From Symsagittifera roscoffensis (lineage: Eukaryota; Xenacoelomorpha; Acoela; Convolutidae): a stretch of 60,000 bases of DNA. Positions 31,719 to 40,506 of this stretch are shown here, piece after piece. Location: positions 30,580,599-30,640,598 of the forward strand of contig NC_087063.1 of the NCBI RefSeq assembly GCF_963678635.1, read 5' to 3'. The notes under the pieces are model-generated. The model had not been told where the DNA came from. It saw only the letters and a list, made by a program, of their open reading frames with translations, and did not search any database. Within the stretch, counting starts at the first letter, position 1, and every line of letters begins with the position of its first letter. Position numbers and translations under genes: made by a program.

Positions 31719-34304
31719 GTGGTTCAGGACAGGAATAACTCCCAGACCGTGTCTAGGAGGAACGATCCGCCCGCCACGGCAAACCCTGCTTCAGCAGCAG
31801 GACCGTCTACGAGCGCCGTGCCAGCGGAGGGAGTTGAACCAAGCAGCGTGCTGCTGTGGAACCGATCAGACCCTAGTCATTGGGGACAGTACAAGACGGG
31901 CATGTCCACGAAGTTGAACATGAATACCCTGACGTGCCGGGAGGACGCAATGAAAATGATAGGCGGAGAAAGTCCCACAGTGTCGCGACTATATCGGATA
32001 CCGGGCGTGGATTGGCTGCTAGCAGAGCAGGAGCAATTCAGCTCTACGACTACGCTCCGGCATGCAGACTTGAATGGGTTGCCTCAGGACAATACCTTTG
32101 GACCTTTGAATACCCGGTCTCTTACGGACGTCCGACAGAGAGCCCGGGAACTGACGCCACCTGCTCGCAAGGGCAAGTTTCAGGCAGAGAACAAGCCCAA
32201 TAACAAGCATCACAAGATGTACAGGCAGTTTGCTAAACCACCCGGTCAGACGCCTAGCGAGTATTCAAGGGACTACCCCCGAACGACCACGGTGGATGGC
32301 GATTACAAGAGATATGGGAAACTGGAGGCCCCAATAGGCGACGGCCTGTTTGCAGCTTACGATCCCTTAGAGATGAAAGCTGCAAAGTATCTAATTGTGG
32401 CCAGTTCCGATTATCTCTATACGCCCCGTTTTCTCTTCTGGCCCGACGTGATTTTCTTGACGGCGCCTAAATTGGACTGGGGACAGGCAATGGGTATGAT
32501 GATAAGTGTACGAAGAGTGGTCAGCATGGAGCCGCAGGTGATAGTGGTTGCCGGCTCAAATGATCATCTGCAAAGCAGGGGCTTGTTGACACGTCTGACG
32601 GATGGGTCGGTCCCGAGCAACGAGGTCATAGGAGAGGCGATAATGACATTGCTCTCGGCGATGGCTGAGGTAGAAACAGCAGCAAAACAACGTTTCACCC
32701 AAAATGTAGTGAAGGTGGTCTTTGTGTTGTCACCAGGGTACGCTGCATTGCCAGAACCCCTTCAGTTTGTGTGCACGATGGTCACAACGATAGCAGAGGG
32801 GAGGTTCAACGTGATAATTGCTGCCCCGAACAGAGTGGTAGACCCAGACAATTACTACCCGTCCCGATCTGAGCTTCCCGCCGTTTGGGCTGACATTTCC
32901 AATGCCATACAGGGACTCAAAGATTGTAGCACAACTCGGTTGGTGCTAGATGAGGTTCTGGGGTTGGAGCTGTCCAACTTTGCCAGATTTTTGAAGTTAA
33001 GACCAGGGGTAGATGCCGACTATCTGTTAGTACAACAGGTGGCTGATGATCTCTGGTTCAGACAGATGGATCATGCCGAGAACGAGCAGGGCAGGACAGT
33101 CAGGAAGAACATGACGTCAGCGGAAGAAGATCTCATGGCAATGGCTTTGCGCACGAAGCCACACAACAACGTATGGTTGTACTTGTCACCAAGGCTGTGC
33201 ACCTTGGGTGAGGACGCGTTCGAGCATACGCCGGCTGTGATAAAAGAGATACACGTGTATCTGAAGAACTTGTTTGATGCCCGGGAGTTAGCTGGGGGCA
33301 TGATGTTGAAATTGATGCAGGACGTAAACACGATGTCACTGGACAAGTTCCAAGCTGACGTGCTAGCCACGAGGGCACAGTATGAACGATCGGATGCCAT
33401 CTTGGGTGGAATGGGAGTGGGATGGACGCCATCCTTCCTGTCGACATGCTATCCTAGGGCATCCCGGAACCTGATCGCGAGTTTCGTCAAGGACATCCGG
33501 AAGTTGTCGATTGGCCTGATATTAGCCCTATACGTGACATTTGGTCACGAAAATTTCGTGAAGGGACCGGTGAATCTCTTCACCCAAGCGTTGGCAGATT
33601 TGAGATTGGATGGACTCCTGACTCTGATTGCCATGACCTACGGTCGACAGGGTGATTTGCTTGTGCTGTTGCGTTACCCTGAACAACTTCAGGGACCAAG
33701 TCGTGAGTTCAATGCACACTTGGAAACCGCCTCGCTCAGGAAGATGAAAGACTGGAGGACTCTCCTGCTCCAATTTCTCTTGCAACAGAACAGAAGCGTC
33801 ACGGGAGAAGATAAGGTGGCGACTGATGCGGGTGAATGTAAGCAGTATTGTGGCATGCCCTTGCTGACAGATTTGGCTGTCATGATGCGGATCGATCCGT
33901 TAGCTCTGATTCACGGACTGCGGGAATTCGTCACGGTGGTGTATGGACCGGTGATATCTTTCGCGTTCCCGGACGTGCAAGTCAAGGCATACAGGAATTC
34001 TGTGTTGTATGTCAACCTGGTCTCAGTTGTGGACTGTTCCGTGCTGAATTGGGTAGAGCAGAGGGAGCTGAGAGGGCTGGCCAGCGACGATAGGCTGTTC
34101 GGAAGAATAGCTGAGCCAGGTTGGGTGTTGATGGATTTCAACAACCACTTCAAGTGCCGAATGGGTCGTGAGGACCTTTCTCACATCCAGTTTAACCCGA
34201 AGCTTTGGAATTCGAGACCAGTAGTGAAGGATACAGGAGCGGCTATGGGAGTCCCACTCTTACCAGAGGCCTATGCACATGCGAAAGAGAACCAGCCAGC
34301 GTAG
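31719..34304 (+). CDS. ORF-X central conserved region, element A
   Basis: 861 codons in the same frame as 31239-31718, separated only by one TGA. An alpha/beta domain (about residues 220-440) has strands LIVASSDY, VIVVAGSNDHLQS, VVFVLSPGYA and FNVIIAAPNR. Its GSND/GMND motif recalls SGNH block III. A helical region follows with SIGLILALYV, LRLDGLLTLIAMTYG and GMPLLTDLAVMMRIDP. Element B's 50565-54449 aligns throughout at roughly one-third identity by eye, with hydrophobic cores and motifs kept, which implies protein-level selection. Function unknown. Stops at TAG 34302-34304; the frame then remains open. Confidence 0.75.
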   Translation: MVQDRNNSQTVSRRNDPPATANPASAAGPSTSAVPAEGVEPSSVLLWNRSDPSHWGQYKTGMSTKLNMNTLTCREDAMKMIGGESPTVSRLYRIPGVDWLLAEQEQFSSTTTLRHADLNGLPQDNTFGPLNTRSLTDVRQRARELTPPARKGKFQAENKPNNKHHKMYRQFAKPPGQTPSEYSRDYPRTTTVDGDYKRYGKLEAPIGDGLFAAYDPLEMKAAKYLIVASSDYLYTPRFLFWPDVIFLTAPKLDWGQAMGMMISVRRVVSMEPQVIVVAGSNDHLQSRGLLTRLTDGSVPSNEVIGEAIMTLLSAMAEVETAAKQRFTQNVVKVVFVLSPGYAALPEPLQFVCTMVTTIAEGRFNVIIAAPNRVVDPDNYYPSRSELPAVWADISNAIQGLKDCSTTRLVLDEVLGLELSNFARFLKLRPGVDADYLLVQQVADDLWFRQMDHAENEQGRTVRKNMTSAEEDLMAMALRTKPHNNVWLYLSPRLCTLGEDAFEHTPAVIKEIHVYLKNLFDARELAGGMMLKLMQDVNTMSLDKFQADVLATRAQYERSDAILGGMGVGWTPSFLSTCYPRASRNLIASFVKDIRKLSIGLILALYVTFGHENFVKGPVNLFTQALADLRLDGLLTLIAMTYGRQGDLLVLLRYPEQLQGPSREFNAHLETASLRKMKDWRTLLLQFLLQQNRSVTGEDKVATDAGECKQYCGMPLLTDLAVMMRIDPLALIHGLREFVTVVYGPVISFAFPDVQVKAYRNSVLYVNLVSVVDCSVLNWVEQRELRGLASDDRLFGRIAEPGWVLMDFNNHFKCRMGREDLSHIQFNPKLWNSRPVVKDTGAAMGVPLLPEAYAHAKENQPA

Positions 34305-35819
34305 CTTTCTGGGTCCAGGCCGCTGCCGGACCAATGCCCTCGATATCCACCGATAAGGAGGATGTTGTTGGGAGCCACATCTCCCATCATTGCCCCTCGC
34401 ATCGGAGCAGCTCATGATGCGGAGAAGAGAATGCTGAAGTGGAGTGAAAGGATGGAGCCGCGCTTCATCAGCTGGAATGTTGCAGCCGCGCACACGTTTG
34501 ACTTCTCATTTCCTGATGCTTGGAGTAGGAAAAAGATCAAGACACTACCTTCCAGGAGACCAGAGGTCTCGGCTGAAATGTGGAACGAAGTGTATACTCC
34601 CACGGATGATTTTTCAAGACTGAAGTGGTCAGGAGAAGCGAAAGTAGTGATGCTGGAAGTGGCAAGGGAGAGCAGAGGAGGCTCATACATAACGATAGAG
34701 GACCTGGCAGCACATGGCGAGGAGTCCGTAGAATTCCTGGTGAACGATGAATTGTTTTATCACGCAGGAGACATGACCGTACCGGCTCGGCCGGACTCGG
34801 GCATAGACACACGACAAGGCCCTTCAGGACCCAAGCCGAAACCTGATGCAGGTGATGATGAATTGATGGATCAGGACGATAACGATAACGACATTGAGGG
34901 AAAGACGGGAAAACCGGGTGAGACGGATCTAGGAGCGTTGGAGAGAGACTTGCTAGAATACCGGTTCAGTGAAGACGACGATGGGGAAGTCGATGGGAGT
35001 CTATGGCTAATGACGCCATCGTCTTTCATGTCCCCTACAAAGGAGGCGTCGGCCGACTTATCCCCGATGGACCCAATAAGCCAGGCGAGAGAATGCCGAA
35101 GCAGGGATCCGCAAAGATTGCTCCATGAGTCCCCGAGGAGGAGAAAAATCGAAGAATCAATGAGGGTATCCTTCCTGAGTACGCTACCGGAAGAGGAATG
35201 GGAGAGATATCAAAGTGAATTAGAAGGCAAGACAGGGGCAACCTGGAGCCGAGTGAACTTCATGGAAAGGTCATGGGACGTGATACGACGATATGGGACG
35301 CAGTCCATAATGAAGGTGGGATTGAACCAACCCATCATGCGTGAGGTCCTGCAGAAAATAGTGAACTCCATGGATTCGGATGTTCTGACCGAGTCAGTTA
35401 CAGAAGGCAGTGCCGGTGATCAGCAGGTCACAAAGAAATTACCTGTTAGACGAGCCAGAAAGGGGCTGAAGCGACTAAAAGGGAAGACAAGAAGTCGAGC
35501 CGTGAACCCGAGAGTGGTGAAGTCGAAAGCCAACGCAGTGGTGGCCTCTTTAACGAGCGCAGGTCGTTCAGGCGAGAGCGGGCAAGGAGATGGTGCGACG
35601 CTGACCGGGGGAGAAAGAGAAAACCTGATGCCCCCTATGCTCTTGGCAGGTCTGACCACGACAGCCGTGAGATCAAAGAAAACAGCACGAACCCTGGCAG
35701 ACACTAAATTAGAGATGGAGATCATCAGTCAATGTGGATCTGGAGGACTTGAAGATTACAGGCCCTCGCGGACCAACATGGCCATATTGAAACTGGAAGG
35801 ACAACTCGACGTGGTCTAG
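34305..35819 (+). CDS. ORF-X second region, acidic/charged, element A
   Basis: Same frame continued after the TAG at 34302. Contains RRMLLGATSP near the start, a moderately conserved part, a Asp-rich acidic stretch (MDQDDNDNDIEG), a block with FLSTLPEEEWERYQSEL that matches FLGTLDEDAWREFLSDF in element B, and basic RKGLKRLKGKTRS. Ends at in-frame TAG 35817-35819. The order matches the C-terminal third of element B's 1294-codon ORF. Confidence 0.65.
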   Translation, partial: LSGSRPLPDQCPRYPPIRRMLLGATSPIIAPRIGAAHDAEKRMLKWSERMEPRFISWNVAAAHTFDFSFPDAWSRKKIKTLPSRRPEVSAEMWNEVYTPTDDFSRLKWSGEAKVVMLEVARESRGGSYITIEDLAAHGEESVEFLVNDELFYHAGDMTVPARPDSGIDTRQGPSGPKPKPDAGDDELMDQDDNDNDIEGKTGKPGETDLGALERDLLEYRFSEDDDGEVDGSLWLMTPSSFMSPTKEASADLSPMDPISQARECRSRDPQRLLHESPRRRKIEESMRVSFLSTLPEEEWERYQSELEGKTGATWSRVNFMERSWDVIRRYGTQSIMKVGLNQPIMREVLQKIVNSMDSDVLTESVTEGSAGDQQVTKKLPVRRARKGLKRLKGKTRSRAVNPRVVKSKANAVVASLTSAGRSGESGQGDGATLTGGERENLMPPMLLAGLTTTAVRSKKTARTLADTKLEMEIISQCGSGGLEDYRPSRTNMAILKLEGQLDVV

Positions 35820-36393
35820 TACAGTCGAGTCACTGTGCCGGAATCGGTCCACATGGGAGATCCAGCAGGGGGTTATGTGGAGATGTTGAAAGCAAGAAAC
35901 TCCGCTAGAGGGCACCTGAAGGCTTGGAGCGAGAAGCGAGCCATGCAGGAATATCTGAAAGAGCTTACGGAGAATTCAAACTTAAATCGGGAAGAATACG
36001 GTACGGTAATGTCCTCTGAAGCGAACGAAATCGGATTAGAAAAACTACTAGAAAATTTCTTGGAGGGCGGCCCTCCAGAGATACTTCGACGAGTCGATGC
36101 ATGCACCTGCTACGGTGGCAGCATACCTGGCTCATCCTTGCATGAGAACCGATCTGCAAGTACGGTTGGCTTGGTGCTTGATGGGCATCAAGAAGGCGGA
36201 ATATGAAGCCAGTAATGATTCGAAATCACGGGAACAGGAGCTGGATTTGATGGAAGCTCTGCGAGCGTTGATTTCAAAAGACGATTCTGCGATAGCATGG
36301 GCTAAGCGTAAGGATGCCCTTTGCTTTGTCAGGTTCGTGGTGGATCGTATCCCCACTCCTGTTTTGGGAGAATGTATAAAGATCATTCGGTAA
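35820..36393 (+). CDS. ORF-X third region, element A (frameshifted)
   Basis: The frame from 35820 (after the TAG) gives a helical segment (WSEKRAMQEYLKELTENSNL). Near 36.1 kb the homology passes to another frame (36097-36393) with LISKDDSAIAWAKRKDALCF, matching LILARRKDATCFLRWI in element B. Stop TAA at 36391-36393. Function unknown. Confidence 0.6.
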
Positions 36394-38126
36394 AAGGGAG
36401 TTGATTGCGAAAGGAACTTCCTTAGGGCACTCCTGGAACTATGTCAGGATATGCCCTTGACTGTACCAAATAAGGAGTCGAATGACATGGAGAGCTATCG
36501 CAAGTTGGAAGAAGTGAGAAGATATTCCAACAAAGAATTGAAAGTGAGCCGGGAGTGATTGAAGCAGTCAAGGGACAAAAAGACTTTGCAACACTAGGGA
36601 AACTGAAGTCGTTCCAATTTGTGTCTGGCATACCGGGGATGGCGTATAATCCCTTCGTGAATGAAGAAGCCAGGGAAGCGTACTTCGACTATGAGCAAGT
36701 CATAGTACTCAATTTCTGGGTTGAAAGGATTAAAGAAACTGGAATGCTGATGGTGGAACAACCCAAGCTGGGAATTATCTTGGAAGAACGAGTGGTCGAA
36801 CCCTCGGTTCCCGAGCTAAAGGGGCAAGTGAGTTTTGATTGTGGTTCTTGGGACGGTCCCTTGAAAACCAGTCTAGTAACGATGTGGGAACTCATGAAGC
36901 CTTCTTGGTGTCCTCATCCTAACGGCGGTTTAATCTGGGACATGACGGTGGATATCACGTTAGACCTGGATGATACACGATCTGGCCATAATACATGATG
37001 TCTACATGATCTGGCCATGATACACCATCTGCTGGCCATGAGGTTGACGAAGCGGAAGAGCAACCCATCCACGGAGCTGTCCGAGGAAGTTCCATCGAGC
37101 AATTGGTTGAAGCAAGGCCGATGCTTGGCTCAACATAGTGGGATGGAAGGACATGTTTGCAACTTGGGACACTGCTTGATTACGCTGAGCGAGCAGCATC
37201 GACAACTGGCACGATTGTACGGAAGATTGAGCATATCGGATAAGAGTGGCATGAAGTTGGTCGCGGACTGTCATGGGGTGATGGATGTAAACTTGATCAC
37301 AGCCTTGGGATTTTGTAGCATGACGAGTTCGATAGAATCGCTTGAGCGCCTGGAGCGTGCCCATGAGCTAGTGACGTCCCTCAGCGTGGAAGTATTCCCT
37401 GGAGCATTGCAGACAGAGCAGAAGATCGGAGGCTGGCGAGAAGCTCTGGAGAACGAAATGAATCTGAAAGATAGTGAAGCCTATCATAAACCTACTGGTT
37501 CAAAATATCTGGTGGGTTCAAGCTCCGCACCATATTGCAGTAGTAGGTATCCTACACACATGGTGGTGATGGATGCGAGGACACAGCAGGTGTTGATTGA
37601 CCAACTTTTCTCCGTGCCAAAGTGCGTGAGGTTGGCCAGAATGTCGGAGAGGTCATATGATTTGTTGGCAAAGATCTTTCGGGCAGTCCCGAAGAGATCT
37701 GAAGGCGAGTTGCAAGATGTAGTGGGTGAAGAGTTTCTGAGATTGAACGAAGGTAATGTGAGTGAGTTCCAAAAGCAGAAAGCGAGTGGAGCGTTACCCA
37801 CTGAATTCCCCACCATAGAAGAGAAAGACGACTTACACAGAATTCTGATGGAGGTGGAACCGTTGCTGGGAGCCTCAGGGTATCGGACCCGAAGGAACAT
37901 AGTGAGAACCCTTGGGGAGTATCCTTGCCACTGCTTGGCGCAGACGTTGTGGTACCCCAAACGCGGGAATCTGATGCTAGTATGGGACGTGGAGGAGTTG
38001 TACTCTACGGGGTTGCCCGATCAGAACCAACAGGTGTCAATCGTGGTGGTTAGTGCCATGCTGGCAGTGAGATGGTTCGAGGCTAACACGGACACAAGTG
38101 AACAGGAGACGGCCGTGCCTTCGTGA
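36394..38126 (+). CDS. ORF-X fourth region, element A
   Basis: Open after the TAA to about 36558 in one frame, then 36555-36998 and 37017-38126 in another frame, split only by a TGA at 36996. Contains a hydrophobic/aromatic part (FVSGIPGMAYNPFV) and a long helical part with SEGELQDVVGEEFLRL and GNLMLVWDVEELYSTG. Element B is truncated before this region, so there is no second copy here to test conservation. Function unknown. Confidence 0.5.
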
Positions 38127-38634
38127 ACTAGATCTTTTCAGAATCACCTGTAAGATTCTGAGAATACCCAAAGCCATTGAAAGAATATGGTCAAGGCAAA
38201 GATTGATGCCTTGGTTCCGTGCAGTGATGACATCATGGATGTATGAACGCGCGAAGCGTCACATGTCGAGGAACACGGAAGCCTATCAATCTTTCCAGCT
38301 AGATATAGGACCGGGAGCCTATAAGAGAGCATTCCTGACGCACAGAAACGCGGTCACCACGGCGGTGAAGCGAGTAGCTGGAGCGCCTTGTGTAACTGAA
38401 GATGAAAAGAAAAAGGTCTTAAGAGCTGACCTAGAACGAAATGTGAGCCTATGTCTTCACAACAGCTTTTGCAGGAACCGGGAGCAAAAGGTGAATGTGG
38501 ACTTGCTACCTTGTTGCAAACCGAGGCTGTTGGAACAGGAGAGTTGGGGCACGGCCCGCAACTCCATGGACATGCTGGAGAAAGTCCTAGAAGACAGCGA
38601 AGCTGAAGATCAGGATGGAGAAGCGATGGAATGA
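38098..38634 (+). CDS. ORF-X C-terminal region, element A
   Basis: Frameshifted continuation (overlaps the previous frame by 29 nt). Helical and basic: KILRIPKAIERIW, WMYERAKRHMS, AVTTAVKRVAG; ends in an acidic tail (LEDSEAEDQDGEAME). Stop TGA 38632-38634. This is the last coding part before the 3' UTR. Confidence 0.5.
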   Translation: MNRRRPCLRELDLFRITCKILRIPKAIERIWSRQRLMPWFRAVMTSWMYERAKRHMSRNTEAYQSFQLDIGPGAYKRAFLTHRNAVTTAVKRVAGAPCVTEDEKKKVLRADLERNVSLCLHNSFCRNREQKVNVDLLPCCKPRLLEQESWGTARNSMDMLEKVLEDSEAEDQDGEAME

Positions 38635-39396
38635 AGATGATGAACGAAGAGAACAAGTGAAGACGTGATCAAAGAAGAAAAGAGAAGGAGAGAAAACTTG
38701 ATTGTCTTTGTGTGTTAAAACTTGAACCAATCAACCAAGTTTTGATTATTGAACTTGTTAAACTTTTTGTTTTGATTTAGTTTGGTCAAACCAAACTTTG
38801 AAAGTTGTTAAAATTGTTGAAAGAGAATTTTAGTTATACTATTTATGTATATATATAGAACATAGGTGAGTATATTTACCTATTTAAACACGATTGAAGT
38901 TTTTAACCTGTGTAAGACACAATTTCACTGTGTGGCGACATGGTAAGTTTGAGTAAACTCGCTCGAGAAGGGTGGGTAACTCAATAACTTTCCTAGCCAC
39001 AGAGTTTCTTAGTTTTAATATTGAAAGGACTGCATAAATAACTGATTATACTTGGTGAGTGACGTTAAGTTAATTTTAACGGGTGCGTGGCCGTGCCACG
39101 TCCCAATTTTTAATCACAAAGAGCGAAAAGAAGTTTTATGGCAAGACGACGGAAGTAGTCAGAAAAGAAATTTTATCTAGGACACTCCTCATGGTGCAAA
39201 TTTTATGAAAATGTTGAAAGGCAGTGAAATGTAGTACGATGCCATTTGCGAACGCGTAGTGAGTTGAGGTGGAGTAGATAAATTTCATTTTCTTATGCGA
39301 TTTGTAAGATTGATTACAGAAAACTGGAACACTACTTGACGATAACCCGGTGTTATGCGATCAATAGGGACGTTGATGGGGACTGTCCGGGGAGTA
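38635..39396 (+). other. 3' untranslated region of element A
   Basis: AT-rich, no ORF of note. Includes a small hairpin GTGGC-CGT-GCCAC near 39088-39100. The bases abutting the 3' LTR are moderately purine-rich (GATGGGGACTGTCCGGGGAGTA, 39375-39396 in total) and are the best polypurine-tract candidate, although pyrimidines interrupt it. Confidence 0.5.
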
Positions 39397-40283
39397 TGTG
39401 CCATTCTGCCACATGGCACAGCGCAACCTTCCGGCGACACGAAATAAAACGAATAAAGGCTTTAGGAACGAAAAAGTATTGCGAAGGACGGTAGGAATAT
39501 TCTAGAATTTTTATTTTTAAAATTTCGATTGAATTGTTGATATTTCTCAGAAATACAAAAAAGACGGCCATTTTGACGAAAAACGACGAAAAAACAGAAG
39601 AACGAAGACAAATAATGTGGGAAACGGTCGCACAAGAGACGAAAAATACGAAGCCTCTGATCGTGGCAACAACACACGATAAGACTCTTAGCAGTGGGGA
39701 TTGGTGGAGAAGGATGCTTCAGTGGGGAAGAAATATTCCACGGAACCCTCCCGTGCCACAAATTGGAAGAGATAAGAACGTTATCTCAGGACGATTACGG
39801 GAGCGGAGGCTTGGTCCCCCAGAGACTGTTTTATGTGAAGGGACTATATAAAACTGACTTTGTAGCTACTTGGATGTCGTAGAAGTCTGAATTAACACCG
39901 GTATAATTTGATATTTTAGAATATGAGTAGTTAGAAAGAGGAAAGGGTCAATCCATCTCCAATGGATTTAATATAGAAATGTCACACAAAAACATATTAA
40001 AATAGGTTGTTCGAGCCGTGTTTTTAATGACAATCACGTAGTCTGAGGATCCAAGACTCAGCTATGTGGTTGTGTTCGCATGTAAACGAAAGCTGATCAA
40101 AAGTCGTTTGACTGATGGCCTAAAAATAGTAACTTTTTACTTAGCCCTAAACAGACCAGAAAATCAACTGGCAAGGTCGAGACGGTGAAAAACGAGTAGG
40201 ATTAAGGTAACTGACGCCTGCCAGTCGTTATTAGGTACTTTTTCTACGCTCCGTCGCTGTGTAGTATTTGGGCGAATGTTACA
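39397..40283 (+). repeat. 3' LTR of element A
   Basis: Direct copy of 16661-17546 with the same TGTGCCATT start and AATGTTACA end and about 2% differences by eye. TATA box at 39845-39853. Followed immediately by GAA and then the second half of the interrupted coding remnant. Confidence 0.92.
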
Positions 40284-40379
40284 GAAGGCGAAAGTGTTCA
40301 CAACACAACAACCACTACTGAAGATGATGCTCGACTTGATATCAAGGCAAATGGACTCTGGGGAAACCGGTTCAGCTGA
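40284..40379 (+). pseudogene. 3' half of the coding remnant interrupted by element A
   Basis: Continues the frame left at 16660: EGESVHNTTTT then DARLDIKANGLWGNRF, matching the GE(S)...ARLD..A.GFWG block that follows EVCxDV..EP.L.L in this widespread repeat-associated family. Stop TGA at 40377-40379; in the family the protein continues with an FFDVRVF-type motif that is not seen here, so the copy is broken. Bases 40380-40506 show nothing further. Confidence 0.6.
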
Positions 40380-40506
40380 GCCTTTTTCAATTTAAAAATT
40401 TTCAACCCCCATGTTAAATCCTGCCCTGAAACTATATCTGACGCCTAGAAATATTATGAGAGTTGGGACATTCGACCAGAATGTAAAAAAATGCATTTCG
40501 AATTCG

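Larger units (their letters stand above)
30383..38634 (+). pseudogene. ORF-X polyprotein of element A (8.25 kb, interrupted)
   Basis: A second long coding region 3' of pol, described piece by piece below. Homology to element B's minus-strand ORF-X is visible from the first residues through about 36.4 kb and gives the continuity. Breaks in A: frameshift near 30.82 kb; deletion with frameshift near 31.2 kb; in-frame stops at 31716, 34302 and 35817; frameshift near 36.1 kb; stop at 36391; frameshift near 36.55 kb; stop at 36996; frameshift near 38.1 kb. No signal peptide or membrane anchor is seen, so it is not an envelope gene. Confidence 0.75.
16661..40283 (+). mobile_element. Element A: giant (23.6-kb) Ty3/gypsy-type LTR retrotransposon with accessory genes
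   Basis: Bounded by two direct LTRs in the same orientation (16661-17546 and 39397-40283) and inserted into one coding remnant. The sequence left of the 5' LTR ends in GAA and the sequence right of the 3' LTR begins with GAA. Removing the element and one GAA rejoins that remnant in frame, so both LTRs belong to one insertion. The internal order is leader, gag-pol, macro-domain ORF, ORF-X and 3' UTR. Typical gypsy elements are 5-8 kb. Internal coding DNA is visibly GC-richer than the flanks. All large frames carry stops or shifts, so this copy is probably not autonomous. Confidence 0.88.

Noticed and set aside
30383-38634. ORF-X as a retroviral-type envelope gene
   Set aside because: No signal peptide, transmembrane anchor, cleavage site or Cys-rich ectodomain pattern. 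The domains seen are coiled coil and SGNH hydrolase.
39397-40283. Second LTR as the 5' LTR of element C
   Set aside because: The sequence right after it is the second half of the coding remnant split by element A, not leader sequence, so it is A's 3' LTR.
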